From assembly GCA_963921825.1 (NCBI GenBank), contig OY997596.1:17737001-17801000 (forward strand): a stretch of DNA of 64,000 nt, in the 5' to 3' direction. The notes under the pieces are model-generated. The model was not told the DNA's origin. It did no database searches and was given only the letters and a program-made list of their open reading frames with translations. Position numbers and translations under genes: made by a program. Every line of letters begins with the position of its first letter. Within the stretch, counting starts at the first letter, position 1. The stretch comes from Erodium maritimum (lineage: Eukaryota > Streptophyta > Magnoliopsida > Geraniales > Geraniaceae). Shown piece by piece: positions 35,079-46,820 of the stretch.

Positions 35079-37987
35079 ATGGCCAAGACGGCTCGCGCGA
35101 CCTCAGGCTTGGCGTACCCGGAGAGGTTCTACGCTGCGGCCTCCTGCGCGGGCTTCCATGGATCCTCTAACCCCGTCACCTCCAGGTTCCCCAACGACGT
35201 CGCTCTTCTCCTCTACGCCCTCTACCAGCAGGTACCTACTCACTTCTATTCACATCTTCAACATACACCTCTGCTTCTCTCTGGATCTTCACTCTCGTCT
35301 ATGCTATTTGGGTTTTCAATTTTTCTTCTTGCGGTCTTACTTACACTTGTGTTAATGTGCTAACTTCTAATTCCATTTGCAGGCCACCATAGGACCTTGT
35401 AATGTTTCAAAACCTAGAGGCTCCAGTTCTTTTGGGCAAAGTAAATGGACAAGGTTTGCTACTTACTTATCAAGCACACTGTGTCTTGCAAATGGGATGT
35501 GTAGTAACTAGAAATCATTATGTAACTAGCTTTCGTTTGTAGCTTCTCACAAATGGAAGCCTTAAATTAAAACAAATAAACTCAAATTTGACTAAGGAGT
35601 AAGTTTTAAACTGCAGTATGGAAAGAATGTACGTGAATAATGAGCTTTTTATCAGCTATTCTAGGCGACATTTGTATTTACCAAGATCCAAACTCATGCA
35701 TGTCTGAATAATGAATGGCAATAGTATTTCTTATTAGAGTCAAGCAGTCTAAAGTGGAAGTGGCGTGTGGAAAAAAGGTTGTGGAATACTGACATGTAAT
35801 GATGATTCTATAGCACTAGAGACATTTAGGGTCTTGTTGTGTTCTTCACAAAATCAAAACCATTTGTGTGCTGGGCTGACATCACATCCCTCGATTAAAA
35901 TATAGGCATACTACCCCCTTCACAACTGCTCTGCATCATTATTTGATATTTCCGGTTCACAACCTTCATGAACTTTTCCTATTTGAAATTTTTCGAGGTT
36001 ATATATACAATTTACAGAGATGGAGTTTTTGAAGTTAGGAAGCTGATGTGAATGTATCTGGAGTATAGAAGAGTAGACTGTAGATAGTGTTCTAAATGAG
36101 ATTAGGATTTCATAACACAAGAAAAGAAAGAGATTTATGGTTTCATTGTTGATATGAGGTAGGAAGAATGTTTTTTTTAATTATATGCCTTATAAACTAT
36201 AAAGAGTCTACAACAGATTTAAAGCTGAAAAGTCTTACACTGACAAAATGGAGTGTTCCTCTTCATATGCACGATCTATCAAAAGCTAGCATACGATTAC
36301 ATACCAAATTGTACATCCAATTTCTCATTTGATTTTTGATAAGTACTATGCGTTTTTTTATAAATATATATTTATTTTGTTGCATGGGCAGCTGGCACAG
36401 GCTTGGAAGCATGGCTTCCACAGAAGCCATGCTTCTCTTTGTAAAAATATTGGAGGTATGTGAAAATAAAGTTATGTTTCTCCAAGGTTATGTAGAATTT
36501 GCTTGTTATTGGAATTTTGAGCTATTATTATTGTCTTGTTTGTTTAGGAAGAAGATCCAGGCTGGTTCTCAAGAGCATCTGACTCTGTCTTAGACCCTGT
36601 TGTTGATGTTGAATTGAATGTAAGGATTTCTGAATTTAAATGAATTATGATTTTATTTTTATTTTTTATGTCATAGATTATCGGTCTTGGTTGTAAATTT
36701 CGTACTTGTATTTGAATATGATTTATGTGTATACTATGAAGTTGATTTAGAGATGGAAATGTCCCATATATCTATTTGGATTCAGCCTCAGGCAAAACTT
36801 AAGTTGATTAAACATAAGATTTGTTAACAGGACAGAGGAATGAATATTGGCCGCTCTTTCAAATGTTTTCTAATTGATGTCACATCATGTCCACATGAAC
36901 TTGCTATAAGATCATAGTTTGAGATTTAGGACGTAGTGTCCTGAGCATAGCTTCCCGCTAGTTTGAATTTTCAAAACTATGAGTGGCAAGTAATTTAAAG
37001 ACCTATTTTAGTGCATTGTTAACAACATGGAATATGTGGGGAAACTAACTAGTTAATATATGGGGGGATAATAGAAGGCACCTACTAATAACTATGTAAG
37101 AACTTGGAAGTGAAATGATGCTGCGATTCAGTGAATAAATCAATCTATAAAAGCCACCTATAGTGCTTCCTGAGGAACCATCGAAATTCAATAAATATCG
37201 CACTGGTAAACCACTTCCAACTACACAATCATCTCACCAGAATTCCACCACTACTATCCACTCTGTTGTGGTTGCTAGCAGCATACCATTCTGAATACTC
37301 CCTTCTCATCCATACAATCGATATCTCATTATATCACCCCAAGTTACATATATCACTGGTACAATAGTTGCCCGCCTTTTCAGAATTTTTGAAACTCTAT
37401 TTTTAAGATATTGATAATATTTTGTTGACATTTTATGTGCAAAGGGTTCGGAGCTTCTATGGCCACAATTGTTCTGAAGTAAATACTTAATTGAGTGCTA
37501 CTGAGTTGACAGCGTTGAGTTAGAATGCTATACAGATACCTCCTTGATTGCAGGGACTTTCTGTTGTAGAGTTCATTCTTTCAGCCGCAGTCACTTACGG
37601 AATTGTTACTTTCTTTTACTTTTGTTTATAGCATAACTCTGAGGTTGAGGCAATTGTAGAGAATGGGATCTCTTATCCTGAGGCAAAGACTCTTTCCACA
37701 GACAATGAGAGGGGAATGGAAACTCAGGACAAATATTTTGTCTCAGAAGCTGATGGTTCAACTGATGCTCACGATCAGTGGACATCGCCTCAGATATCTG
37801 GTCAATGCCCAAAAGCTTGCTATGAGGTATTCTCATCTCTCTATTTGCACCCGGTAGTTTCCGTTTTTCTTATCTTTTTCCCTTGATGAAATTCAACTCA
37901 AATCTACAGCATGGAGCAGCAGTCATTCAAGATAAGATGTATATTTACGGTGAGGACCACGATGGCTGTTACCTCAGCAATCTTCAT
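35079..37987 (+). pseudogene. ACBP4/5-like gene copy A, 3'-truncated duplicate
   Basis: Six exons equivalent to exons 1-6 of the gene at 59153: 35079-35231, 35383-35453, 36392-36455, 36548-36619, 37632-37826 and 37910-37987 (211 codons). All splice sites and phases are kept and no stop interrupts it. It encodes the acyl-CoA-binding domain (YPERFYAAASCAGFHG, FPNDVALLLYALYQQ, ATIGPCNVSKPRG, EAMLLFVKILEEEDPGW) and the first kelch strand. Homology ends in the following intron near 38210; no further kelch exon is found before the next gene. Conserved residues have drifted: RGWSPVEQ of copy B is RGSSSFGQ here, and the kelch GGNHNGRYL is GEDHDGCYL. It may be a dying duplicate, or a short ACB-only protein ending in intron 6. 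Confidence 0.8.
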
Positions 37988-38210
37988 GTAAGAAAACTAG
38001 TCTGATGTACAGATGCTAATATTTCTACTTTTCATACAAAATTCGGCTCTTAGAGCAGCTGGTATGTCATACTATATTCATCTCTTGGACCATGTGCCGA
38101 AACATAACGAGTTCAGTGGTTTAAATGGGTCATTATTTCTCCCGATGAAAGTATTGTTCGGTGATTCTGCTTAATTAACTGTTAATTTTCTTGCATATGT
38201 AGAGGAATTT

Positions 38211-39383
38211 GAATGTTTGAGTTAAGGGAATGGATAACCTTAAGACATAAAACAAACTTCTCTTGGCAAAGGGAAAGACTTGGGAGATCCGATCATAGAG
38301 TTTAAAGAATAAGGCGATCAATTGGTGTGCTACCTGTGGGGGTCATTGAAATGCTAACCCAACATATCTACATTTAGGTATAATAGAGCCCAAGCCTATC
38401 ATTTCATACATAAACTTTCTTTTAAAGAAGTGATTCATTAACTTGTAAGTCCTTTGTGAAGAATGTTTAAAGTTGATGAAACAACCTCCTTGGTTGAGGT
38501 ATGTCCACTAAGAAATGTGATTCTTATACCATCGGACTTCAAGACTCTCTTGCAGAAAGTCTTCCACATCGATGCAAGCTCATGAGACATCATCGCATTC
38601 ATCGCTACATGTGTATTAGATATATTGTCTCCTGTATACTTTATGACTGTTTTCACAGATTCAGGGGGAACCCTTAATTTATAAGTATTCTAAAAATCCC
38701 GATATCTCCTTGAGAACTCGATGAAACTTAACCACGAGTTTCGACCGATTTCCACTAATAAGTGAAAATGGTCAAAAATCGGTAAAATTTGGTCAACTCA
38801 ATCAAAACTTGGTCAACACTCAGTGAACTAGCTTTCATATACAATTCTAAAGTATATATGAAAACTTGTACTCGAAGACATGTTCTTAACATAAACACAA
38901 AAAGAGATTATCGGCAGCAAGTTCAATTCACTTTTCAAATACAATTCTATTTCACAAGCAGGAATAAAAATGGGTTTGGAACTGTCTTATTTTACTAAAC
39001 TATTGCTACTTTTTGTCTATAATATATGTTTTATGTTTATTGAATACAAAACACGTTTTGCCGATATCTCCCCTATAAGTTAAAAAATCCTTAATCGGCA
39101 CTGAGTTTGACTGTTACCGAGTTTAGAGCCTTGATTTATAAAATACAAAGTATATTGAAGTCCTTGTTTAATAATAGCCGGATCAATCCTTTTTAAACCC
39201 AGTCACAGATCATGTAGCCAGTTTTGCTTCTTGGTTTTGTATTAGGTGGTTAATTATCAGTTCTAGTCCTTATACTCATTATTAAGTATGAGCATGAGCA
39301 AAATTAGTTATTTATATCCTTATTTTCCCGGCAGTTATTGTATAGAAGATCACTCATTTTTCTTCATCTGTCTTCTGTTACAG
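38211..39383 (+). other. Spacer between ACBP copy A and the ELM2/SANT gene
   Basis: No coding exon seen. It should contain the promoter, 5' UTR exon(s) and first intron of the ELM2/SANT gene, because its first coding exon is preceded by a good acceptor (CTTCTGTTACAG at 39372-39383). The upstream exon was not located. Confidence 0.5.
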
Positions 39384-42300
39384 ATGGAACCAGTCAATCT
39401 GGACCGTGATGGTGATTCCATCTCCGAAGCATCTCTGAAACAGTTGAATTCCTTATGTTCAGCTGAGATCAGTGGTATATGCGGGGATCCACAGATGGAA
39501 CCCCGAGTAGGTAATCAGTATCAGGTTGAAATTCCACCTTTGATAACAGAAGCTGAGCAACTTCAGCTCCTAACAAACCCTTTTGATTCAGAAGTCATGA
39601 CTGATACTTCCCGTATGTTTCTGATTGGTTTACCCATCCCAATTGTGTGGGTAGTGGATGAGGTGAATGTCAGTGAAGATGAAAGGCGGGGACTGCAATG
39701 CAACTTAAGTAGTGACGTCAATGTTGGATACGGCTACAGCAAAGGAGGTCATGTTATTAAGCTTAAGAGGAAAAGTTCAAAACTCAAAATTGAACCCTTA
39801 ACCATTGGTTTGGAGCCTGAACAAGAATCAGTACCAGTAAACCTTGTACCCAAGGTGGAACAGATTTCTAAAAGTTACTATCCCCTTCCTGGATTAGTAG
39901 GTGAACCTTGGAGTGATGCTGATGAGAGCAGTTTTATTCTTGGTTTATATATATACGGGAAAAGCTTTGCCCAGATAATGAAATTCATGGAGAAGAAAGA
40001 AATGGGGAAGATACTATCATTCTACTATGGGCAATTTTATAAGTCTGATGCATACGGCAGATGGTCAAGTTCCCGGAATGCAAGAAGCAGAAAATGCGTA
40101 AATGGGCATAAAATTTTTACAGGATGGAGACAGCAGGAACTCATATCTCGCTTGCTTTCCCATGTGTCAGAGGAATCCCAACAGAATTTGGTGGAGGTAA
40201 GCACTTACCACTGAAATTTTTCGCTATGGCGCAGTGCTCATTTACCAGTTGGTAGCTATCTGTGTATAAAGAATTGCATGTCAATTTCATTTTGCCAAAA
40301 CTTTCTGCTTTAAGTTCACATTTGTTTCAAGAGAAAACAAGCTCCTGGAAAAGGAGGCCATTGATGCCATTTCATATTGCATACTTGTATGATCGTTGTC
40401 TCGAGACTGTACTAGCATGCAGATGTCTTCTGAATTAATTCCGAGATCTTGATACATACACATTACCTTTGTATTTAAATCCAACATTCGTTGTTCAAAC
40501 CTATTAGAGGACCGACTCAACTAAAAACTCAAGCTGATAGTTGAAGGCTCAGTTACACGCGCCCTCACATACAAGCCTGCTTACATGTAGGGGTGCGAAA
40601 TATTTAGAAGGAGAGATGAGCCCATTGAGAAGTGATATAAGGGCTGGCTCATTGGGGAAAATTAGAAAATAGAGAAAAAATCAATATTTTTTGTAAAGAG
40701 TGGAGTTTGAACCCGTGTCCGTGAGGTACCAGCTCTGATACCATATTAGAGGACCAACTCAACTAAAAGCTCAAGCTGATAGTTTAAGGGTCAATTATAG
40801 TTATATTCTAACAAAACCTAAAGAGTGCTGATAGAAAAAAAAAATCCCAAGATCTAAACAAAATTGGGAATGAGATCGAATTATGCTAGTCGTGATGTAT
40901 TTATACTTGAGTAATGGTGAAAAGCATCAAAAGATTATACTGGTTAGGATTCATGAGGTTGCCTGTTACTGATCTGGCATATTCCCTTCCCTGAAATTTC
41001 TGTTATATTCATTTCTACTTTATTATTGTCCAGACAGTTTGATATGAAAGATGAATTTTTATGGCACTATTCCTGACTTTTAATTGGCCCTTTATGTAGG
41101 GAATATCATCTTAATGTTATTTTTGCTTATGTTTTTATATAAATCTTACTCTATCTTCCTTAAAAAGTGTATACAAATTTAAGGCTACACCAAAGGAAAA
41201 TTATTCCATAGACATTACATTGTGCAAATATTAGGCAGTTATAGTCCATAATTATATAAACCTGTTCCTGTATCTGTCTCAGATAAACTACTTTGTTGGT
41301 TTCATCGAAACCTTGTATGTGCCAACACAAACTTGTTTGTCAATTGTTCGACAGAAAACTCCCATGTCTTCAACCTTTATTTCACCAATGTTTTTTATCA
41401 GGTCTCTAAGGCATTTGCAGAGGGGAAAACTTCATTAGATGCATACATTTCCTTCTTGAAATCTACTGTTGGCATTCAGGTTCTTGTAGAAGCTGTTGGT
41501 ATTGGTAAAGGAAAGGAAGATCTCACAGGCCTTGGCATAGACTCTCTGAAGACAAAGCAACATTTTCCTGTTTGTCCAAAAATACCAACTGGCCAAGCTT
41601 GCTCCTCTCTGACACCCAGTGACATAATCAAGTTCTTAACTTGTGGCTACCGGTTAAGCAAAGCTCGATGTAATGACATTTTCTGGGAAGCTGTTTGGCC
41701 TCGTTTGCTGGCAAGAGGGTGGCATTCTGAGCAACCTAAGAATAGGGGTTGTGCCACCTCCAAAAATCTTTTGGTTTTTCTTATACCGGGTGTTCATAAG
41801 TTCTCAAGAAGGAAGCTGGTAAGAGGAATTCACTACTTTGATTCAGTTACTGATGTGTTGAGCAAAGTAGGGTCTGAACCTGAACTTCTTGAGCTTGAAA
41901 CTGAGGAAACTAGAGTCAGTTGCCGCAGTGAAGAAGAAAACATGAAGCAGGACGACCAACGCCATCGTTATCTCAAACCTCAGGTTTCTACATGCAATGT
42001 AAACCATATGACGTTCACAGTTGTGGACACCAGTTTGGCATGTGAAGGAAAATCATCTAAGATCAACGAACTGAGACCTTTACCTATTGAATATAAAAGG
42101 ACCTCCAAAAATGGAGGAAATCGCTATAAGGATTCGGAAGATGAGAGTGATCTTGATGTTGCTGACAGGCCATCAAATGGTGAAAAGAAAACAGGTATTC
42201 CAAATCACAGGAAAGGTATATTCAATGGTGGTCTAGATCGTATGAAGTTCACTGTTGGAGGAAAAACACCCAAGTTGGGGGTACTGAGATATTTACCAGT

Positions 42301-43555
42301 TGGTTTAAATTCTCAGTTAGTGAGTCTTGAAAGAAAGAAGTTTTTGGGTTCTCTAGATAAGCATGATCCAGAAGCTGCCAACACGGCATTGAACAGTAAA
42401 AAGAACATGGCGGATGCTGCTAAATTTGATAGTGGTGCACCACTCCTTAAGTTCACTGTTGTTGATACCAGTGTGGTTCGTGGAAGAAAGTTTAGGGAAC
42501 TGAGATATTTACCAGTTGATTTGACTTCTGAACTAGGCAGTCTGGGAGAAAATTTAGGCAACTCCTCCGAGGATTCACTGGATAAGCATGATCCGGATAC
42601 TGCTGACACCATGTTGAATTGCAAGAAAAGATCGAAAATTGCTAATCACTGGAAGAGTATGTCTGATGAGAGTGGTTCAACTCAAAATACAGAGGTTTGT
42701 GACTCGGGCAGCGGAAACAAAATGGACTACCTCAAGAATCAGATTGCGTGTAGTGAAAAGCAGCCAACGGCGAGTATAAAATATCTGTTCAGTCGTAGAA
42801 CGACATCTGGTAATTCAAATTCTGTAGCTCTTCCAGCTAAACGGCGCAGATTAGCTGCTTGTGTTAAGGCAGAGACTAACCGCAGTGCTAAAATTTGCTC
42901 AGATGGTGAGTCAAAAGCACTGGAGGGTTGTTGTGAAGATGCCGGTAACAATGTTCTTTCTCAAGCACCCTCAGAGAAGTTACCATCAGCTAGTTGTTCA
43001 GCTGAAGGCCCTCTGGAAGGACCTGTCATTGGTGGTTATCATTGTATGGGCACGACTCTTACAGCTGGCGAGAAACCTCATTCCCAACCATTGATTGACC
43101 TGAATCTACCGCAGTTTCCACAAGATTCTAAAAGCAGTGACTCATCAATGATGGAGGTGGAAAACAGACATGAATATGCAAATGCAAATGAATCATCTAA
43201 CACAGAGGAGCTTGTAGATGATCCAGGGGCATTGGGAAACAGTATCTGTACAGGTGCAGAGGAGCAAGCCAATATGAATCCTAGAAGGCAGAGCACAAGA
43301 AACCGACCTTTGACTACTAAAGCATTGGAAGCGCTCGCAAACGGGTTCTATAACATGAAAAAGAGGTCAAATAGATCAGAAGACAATCTGTTCTCAAGTT
43401 TGTCACGAAGTGCTCGCAGCCGAATAAGAGTAACTTCGCACTGTGGCAGTGCTGGTGGTACTGAAACCGTGGACACAACGAAAGAAAAAGAAGAAGAAAA
43501 GGCTGTGGACGAACTCCATGGATGCAATTTGCGCTTCACATTCAAGGACAGTTAG
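39384..43555 (+). CDS. ELM2/SANT-domain nuclear protein (RERE-like, AT1G09050 family)
   Basis: Two coding exons, 39384-40196 and 41402-43555, join in phase to give 988 residues. Residues ~45-60 (PRVGNQYQVEIPPLI) start an ELM2-like region and ~175-230 are SANT/Myb-like (EPWSDADESSFILGLYIYGK...YYGQFYKSD). Next comes a family-specific block across the splice (TGWRQQELISRLLSHVSEE / VSKAFAEGKTSLDAYISFLK; DIIKFLTCGYRLSKARCNDIFWEAVWPRLLARGWHSEQP). The C-terminal half is low-complexity and nuclear in character, with three related FTVVDTS...LRYLP units and a conserved end (RRQSTRNRPLTTKALEALANGF). Such proteins are presumed chromatin/corepressor factors; no catalytic activity is known. ATG 39384 directly follows an acceptor, implying a 5' UTR intron; an in-frame extension to 39288 is intronic. 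The intron carries a TRIM. Confidence 0.92.
40502..40813 (-). mobile_element. TRIM retrotransposon in ELM2/SANT gene intron
   Basis: Same family as 30954-31280: plus-strand TATTAGAGGACC at both LTR starts (40502 and ~40744), ATTCTAACA at the right end, primer site TGGTATCAGAGC on the minus strand (complement of GCTCTGATACCA, 40732-40743). The left LTR is shortened, running from GGCTCAGTTA directly to CACGCGCCCTCAC. The duplication AAACC is at 40497-40501 and 40814-40818. Confidence 0.92.
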
Positions 43556-44834
43556 TCAGATAACTTGAGTTATGGCTTAGAATAGGATGACAAAGCGAAA
43601 AGAACTCTTGCTGCTTATAGAGATTTGAATGCTCTCACCAACAGTGCCAACCCAGGGAGTGCCTATTTCTTTGTATATACAATTATACTTGTAGTTGTAG
43701 TCCTCATACCAATCCAGTTTCTTCTCTTATCACATTATACTTCTTACCTGTAATTTGGACATATTCTTCAATCATCTTAATACTTCTTCAAGATGGTTGA
43801 ATGCATTACACATTAAGAGACCAGATTTAGGTACTCCAAAGGTACAATGGTGTTTTTGAACAACTAGTGTTTTATGATACAGTTAGTTGTTGGCACGGGC
43901 TTCCCATGAGATGAATGAGCAAGCTGCTGAATCATGAGTGTCTTTGGTCTCGTTATGAAACTGTCGAATCACTTCCAGCAGCTTCATAGGAGGATGCATT
44001 TTACCCTGTAATACTAAGGTATTACTCTAAACTCTGGATCCCCTAAAGAGGGAAGGAAAATGAGGTTCTTACAAGTTTCGAGTGTAATTTTTATACCGGT
44101 TGTAATGATATGGTGATAATATAACACAGTACAAGAGATATCAAGAACACATGCACAATACTGAATATTCATTGTTTAAAATGAACATCTATAACCTCTA
44201 TCGTTCCTAATATCATACCCATAGTTCCAATCTTCATAAAACATAAATAGCAAAATTCATCCCAACATACCTTAACACAACTTAAAAATTCCGGAGTACA
44301 CACTCAACTGGTCTAGTGTCCCTCATTCGACTCCATGTCCATGCGGGATGATACAAGTGTGAGGTGATTGTTCAACGAGACCCTTCGAATTTTTATCTTG
44401 GAGATGGGTAGAATGATACTAATTATATATTCTGGAGATGGATTACTAAGGATATGATAAGGATGGTAAGAGATTATAGATGTAGAAAGAGAGCTTAGCT
44501 AGCTATAGAGAGAAACTTCAAAGATGAACTTCTTGGAATTTGCAACTTGGTTTTTACATGGGGATGAGACTCCTTATATAAGCATCCTCATCAACTATTA
44601 CAATCATGCTCATTACTATTCTTACAATAATGCTCCTTACTATTTTGGCAACTAGTAGGATAATGCATCTTACTATTTTGACATCTTATCACAATAATGG
44701 TCTTACAAAGATTCCATTTCTCTCCCACTTTTTCTTTCACTTTCTTCTCTTATACGCATCTTCATTTTCCATGCTTTGCTGAAATTTTGTCTTGTTCTTT
44801 TAGTAAACTTTCATCTTGGGCTCTTGTTCTTTCC
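43556..44834. other. 3' flank of ELM2/SANT gene and unassigned sequence
   Basis: 43556 to about 43760 should hold the 3' UTR (TGTATATACAATTATAC near 43671). Beyond it no gene is visible. At 44573, TCCTTATATAAGCATCC contains a TATA-like box usable on either strand; on the minus strand it lies downstream of the pararetroviral remnant and could belong to that element's intergenic region, which is speculative. Confidence 0.4.
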
Positions 44835-44939
44835 TTGGGCTTGTATGCTTTCTTGTTGGGCTTGTATGATTCCATGTTGGACTTGAATGCTTCCTTGTTG
44901 GTCTTGAATGCTTCCATGTTGGGCTTGAGTGCTTCCATG
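44835..44939 (-). repeat. 21-bp tandem repeat (5 units)
   Basis: Five exact-length 21-bp units of TTGGGCTTGTATGCTTCCATG type. On the minus strand they read in frame as heptapeptides of the form QHGSIQA inside a 65-codon open stretch (45008-44811). Confidence 0.9.
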
Positions 44940-45005
44940 TTGGGATTCCATTCTTCTTTGGTGATATGGTAGTAATAAGGTAATATGTTGGGTTTCCATC
45001 GGTAA

Positions 45006-45097
45006 CATGTTGGGTTTTCACCCGGTAGTACGTTGGGTTTTCACCCGGTAGTACGTTGGGCTTTCACTCGGTGATACGTTGGGCTTTCGCCCGGTAA
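45006..45097 (-). repeat. 23-bp tandem repeat (4 units)
   Basis: Four consecutive 23-bp units of ACGTTGGGTTTTCACCCGGT type, adjoining the pararetroviral ORF remnant. The period is not a multiple of three, so it is unlikely to be coding. Confidence 0.9.
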
Positions 45098-45168
45098 TTC
45101 TTGGGTTTTACATTGTTAGGGTGATAGGATTTGGGCTTTTTCCCTGTTAATAAGGTTTTACATTGATC

Positions 45169-46263
45169 TTACTGAAAAGGGTCAGAGGATTCTTCTTCTT
45201 TTGATATTTTTATTCCTGAGTTAATTTCTCCTACAATGGATCTTTTCTTGTTCTCTAGTTTGAATTGATAAGCTTTTATTGTTTCTGGGGAATGCTTATA
45301 TTCTAAGTTAATAATTATATGATACATTCTTTCAAGGTCTACGTTACTTTGCGAGATGATATCATTGTCATAATATAGGGTGATGATCCCTTCTACCTGT
45401 CCTCCTTTGCTGGTTCCTATAGTTCGGGCCTTTCTTGCAGTTATCATGTCGTTTATTCTTGATTTTAAAATGTTTAGTCCCGTTGCCCGTTTTTTACTTA
45501 GCCATTCTTGAAAATTGTCAATAGTACATGTTGTTAATAGTTTAGTAGAAGTATTATCTCCTTGGATGTTACTGTTTTTCCCAGTTTTAAACATCTGACA
45601 TATTACAAAAGGTTTTCTACTAGGTCAGTGCTGGCCTCAAATATTTGAATGTCGTAGAGCCCTGAGCCATAGGATCATATCATTTCTCTAGCTGATTCAA
45701 TTATTACACTAGGTAGTCTTGAGATGCTCTTGAAGGTTTCGTTGAATAATATTTTATCTACAAAGCCATATAAGAATAAATTTTCCACTGCACCAGGGTT
45801 GGCTTCGTCACTACATATGTATCTAGGTTATTTGGTGACCCTAGTACTCCTTAGGATTTCGCTATGCGATTTATAGTCATAGTATTTAATAATCTGTTCA
45901 TAGGCTTTTATGTGTTCAGGTGTGTATTTTATCTTATCACACGTGGTGATTTCGGTTTCTAACATGTTTGCGGCGGAAGAGGCTGGCAAGGTTGTTATTT
46001 CCGATACTAGAACTTGGGGTTTTACTTTTAAAGATTGTATTGATCTGGTTGTTTCTCGGTCTCTAACTGTTTCTGTTAGTGTTTTAGACATTTCTGTTTT
46101 TTTTTTCTTGTACAACTTTCATTTTTAGATCAGTTTCTTTTAGTATTTTTTTTATGGTTTCAGCAGTTTCTTTTTGCAATATTATCATGTTTTCATCGAT
46201 CTCTGTAATATGTTTTATTAGGTTGTTAATATACTATTCAAAGTTAATGTGCTCTGCTGCCAT
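45169..46263 (-). pseudogene. Endogenous pararetrovirus downstream-ORF remnant (minus copy)
   Basis: The ATG at 46263-46261 overlaps the last 20 bases of the pol remnant in another reading frame. The N-terminal part is helical and charged, with coiled-coil-like spacing (ITEIDENMI, ILKE). A nonsense codon a few residues in and at least one frameshift between 45840 and 45600 break it. A later open stretch (45594-45169) contains DNFQEWLSKKRATG and IITLYYDNDI. I do not recognise the family. Some endogenous plant pararetroviruses (florendoviruses) carry a second ORF of unknown function after the polyprotein, and this could be one. Confidence 0.65.
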
Positions 46264-46612
46264 GATTACACCTGCTCAGAAAATCAGCCAATATATATAT
46301 TTAGTTCCTGATATTGGTTTTACTATGAAATCGTAACAACAAAAGAACGATTGCCATTTTCTTCTTCTATTATGTTCTGGTAGCAAATCTATTTTGTTAA
46401 TGATAAATGCTTTTACTTGAGTGTTATCAGTTCTAACCACAAATTTTACTTGGGAAAGATGGTAATAAAATCTTTTAATTCCAAACATTACTGCCAATAA
46501 TTCTTTTTCATTTATATGATAATTCTTTTCTTGAGGTTTCCATGTTCCTCCTCCGTATCCACATATTAGGGTTTTTTTCTTATCTATGTCATCTTGTGTA
46601 TAAGCTATAAGG
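46244..46612 (-). pseudogene. Endogenous pararetrovirus RNase H remnant, C-terminal part
   Basis: The minus strand reads NEKELLAVMFGIKRF, VVRTDNTQV and the terminal LADFLSR, the hallmark end of Caulimoviridae/Ty3-type RNase H, and stops at 46246-46244. A two-base offset near 46290 shifts the last residues out of the main frame. The N-terminal part of the domain lies at 52538-52650, separated by the LINE insertion. This is an old, broken integrated copy, not an active virus. Confidence 0.85.
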
Positions 46613-46627
46613 ACTGCTCCCCAACCT
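46613..46627. repeat. LINE target-site duplication, left copy
   Basis: ACTGCTCCCCAACCT, identical to 52523-52537. It adjoins the A-tail of the LINE (a T-run on the plus strand). Confidence 0.95.
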
Positions 46628-46820
46628 TTTTTTTTGATAGGCGAAATTTTTTATTAGGCAACCGTTCTATAAGAAGGTAGAACGGTGCAAAGGAGCGATC
46701 CTCAAAGAAAGAATCAACCTCGCATACTAGAACAGCTAAAAAAGCCAAACATCACAAAACACAACAACGTCCACACAACTAAATAAACCAAGACATCAAA
46801 ACAAAGGAAACAAGAACTCT

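Noticed and set aside
39288-39383. Upstream extension of the ELM2/SANT coding region
   Set aside because: In frame, but it precedes a strong acceptor (CTTCTGTTACAG) and encodes a Phe/Tyr/Cys-rich stretch unlike the family; treated as intron.
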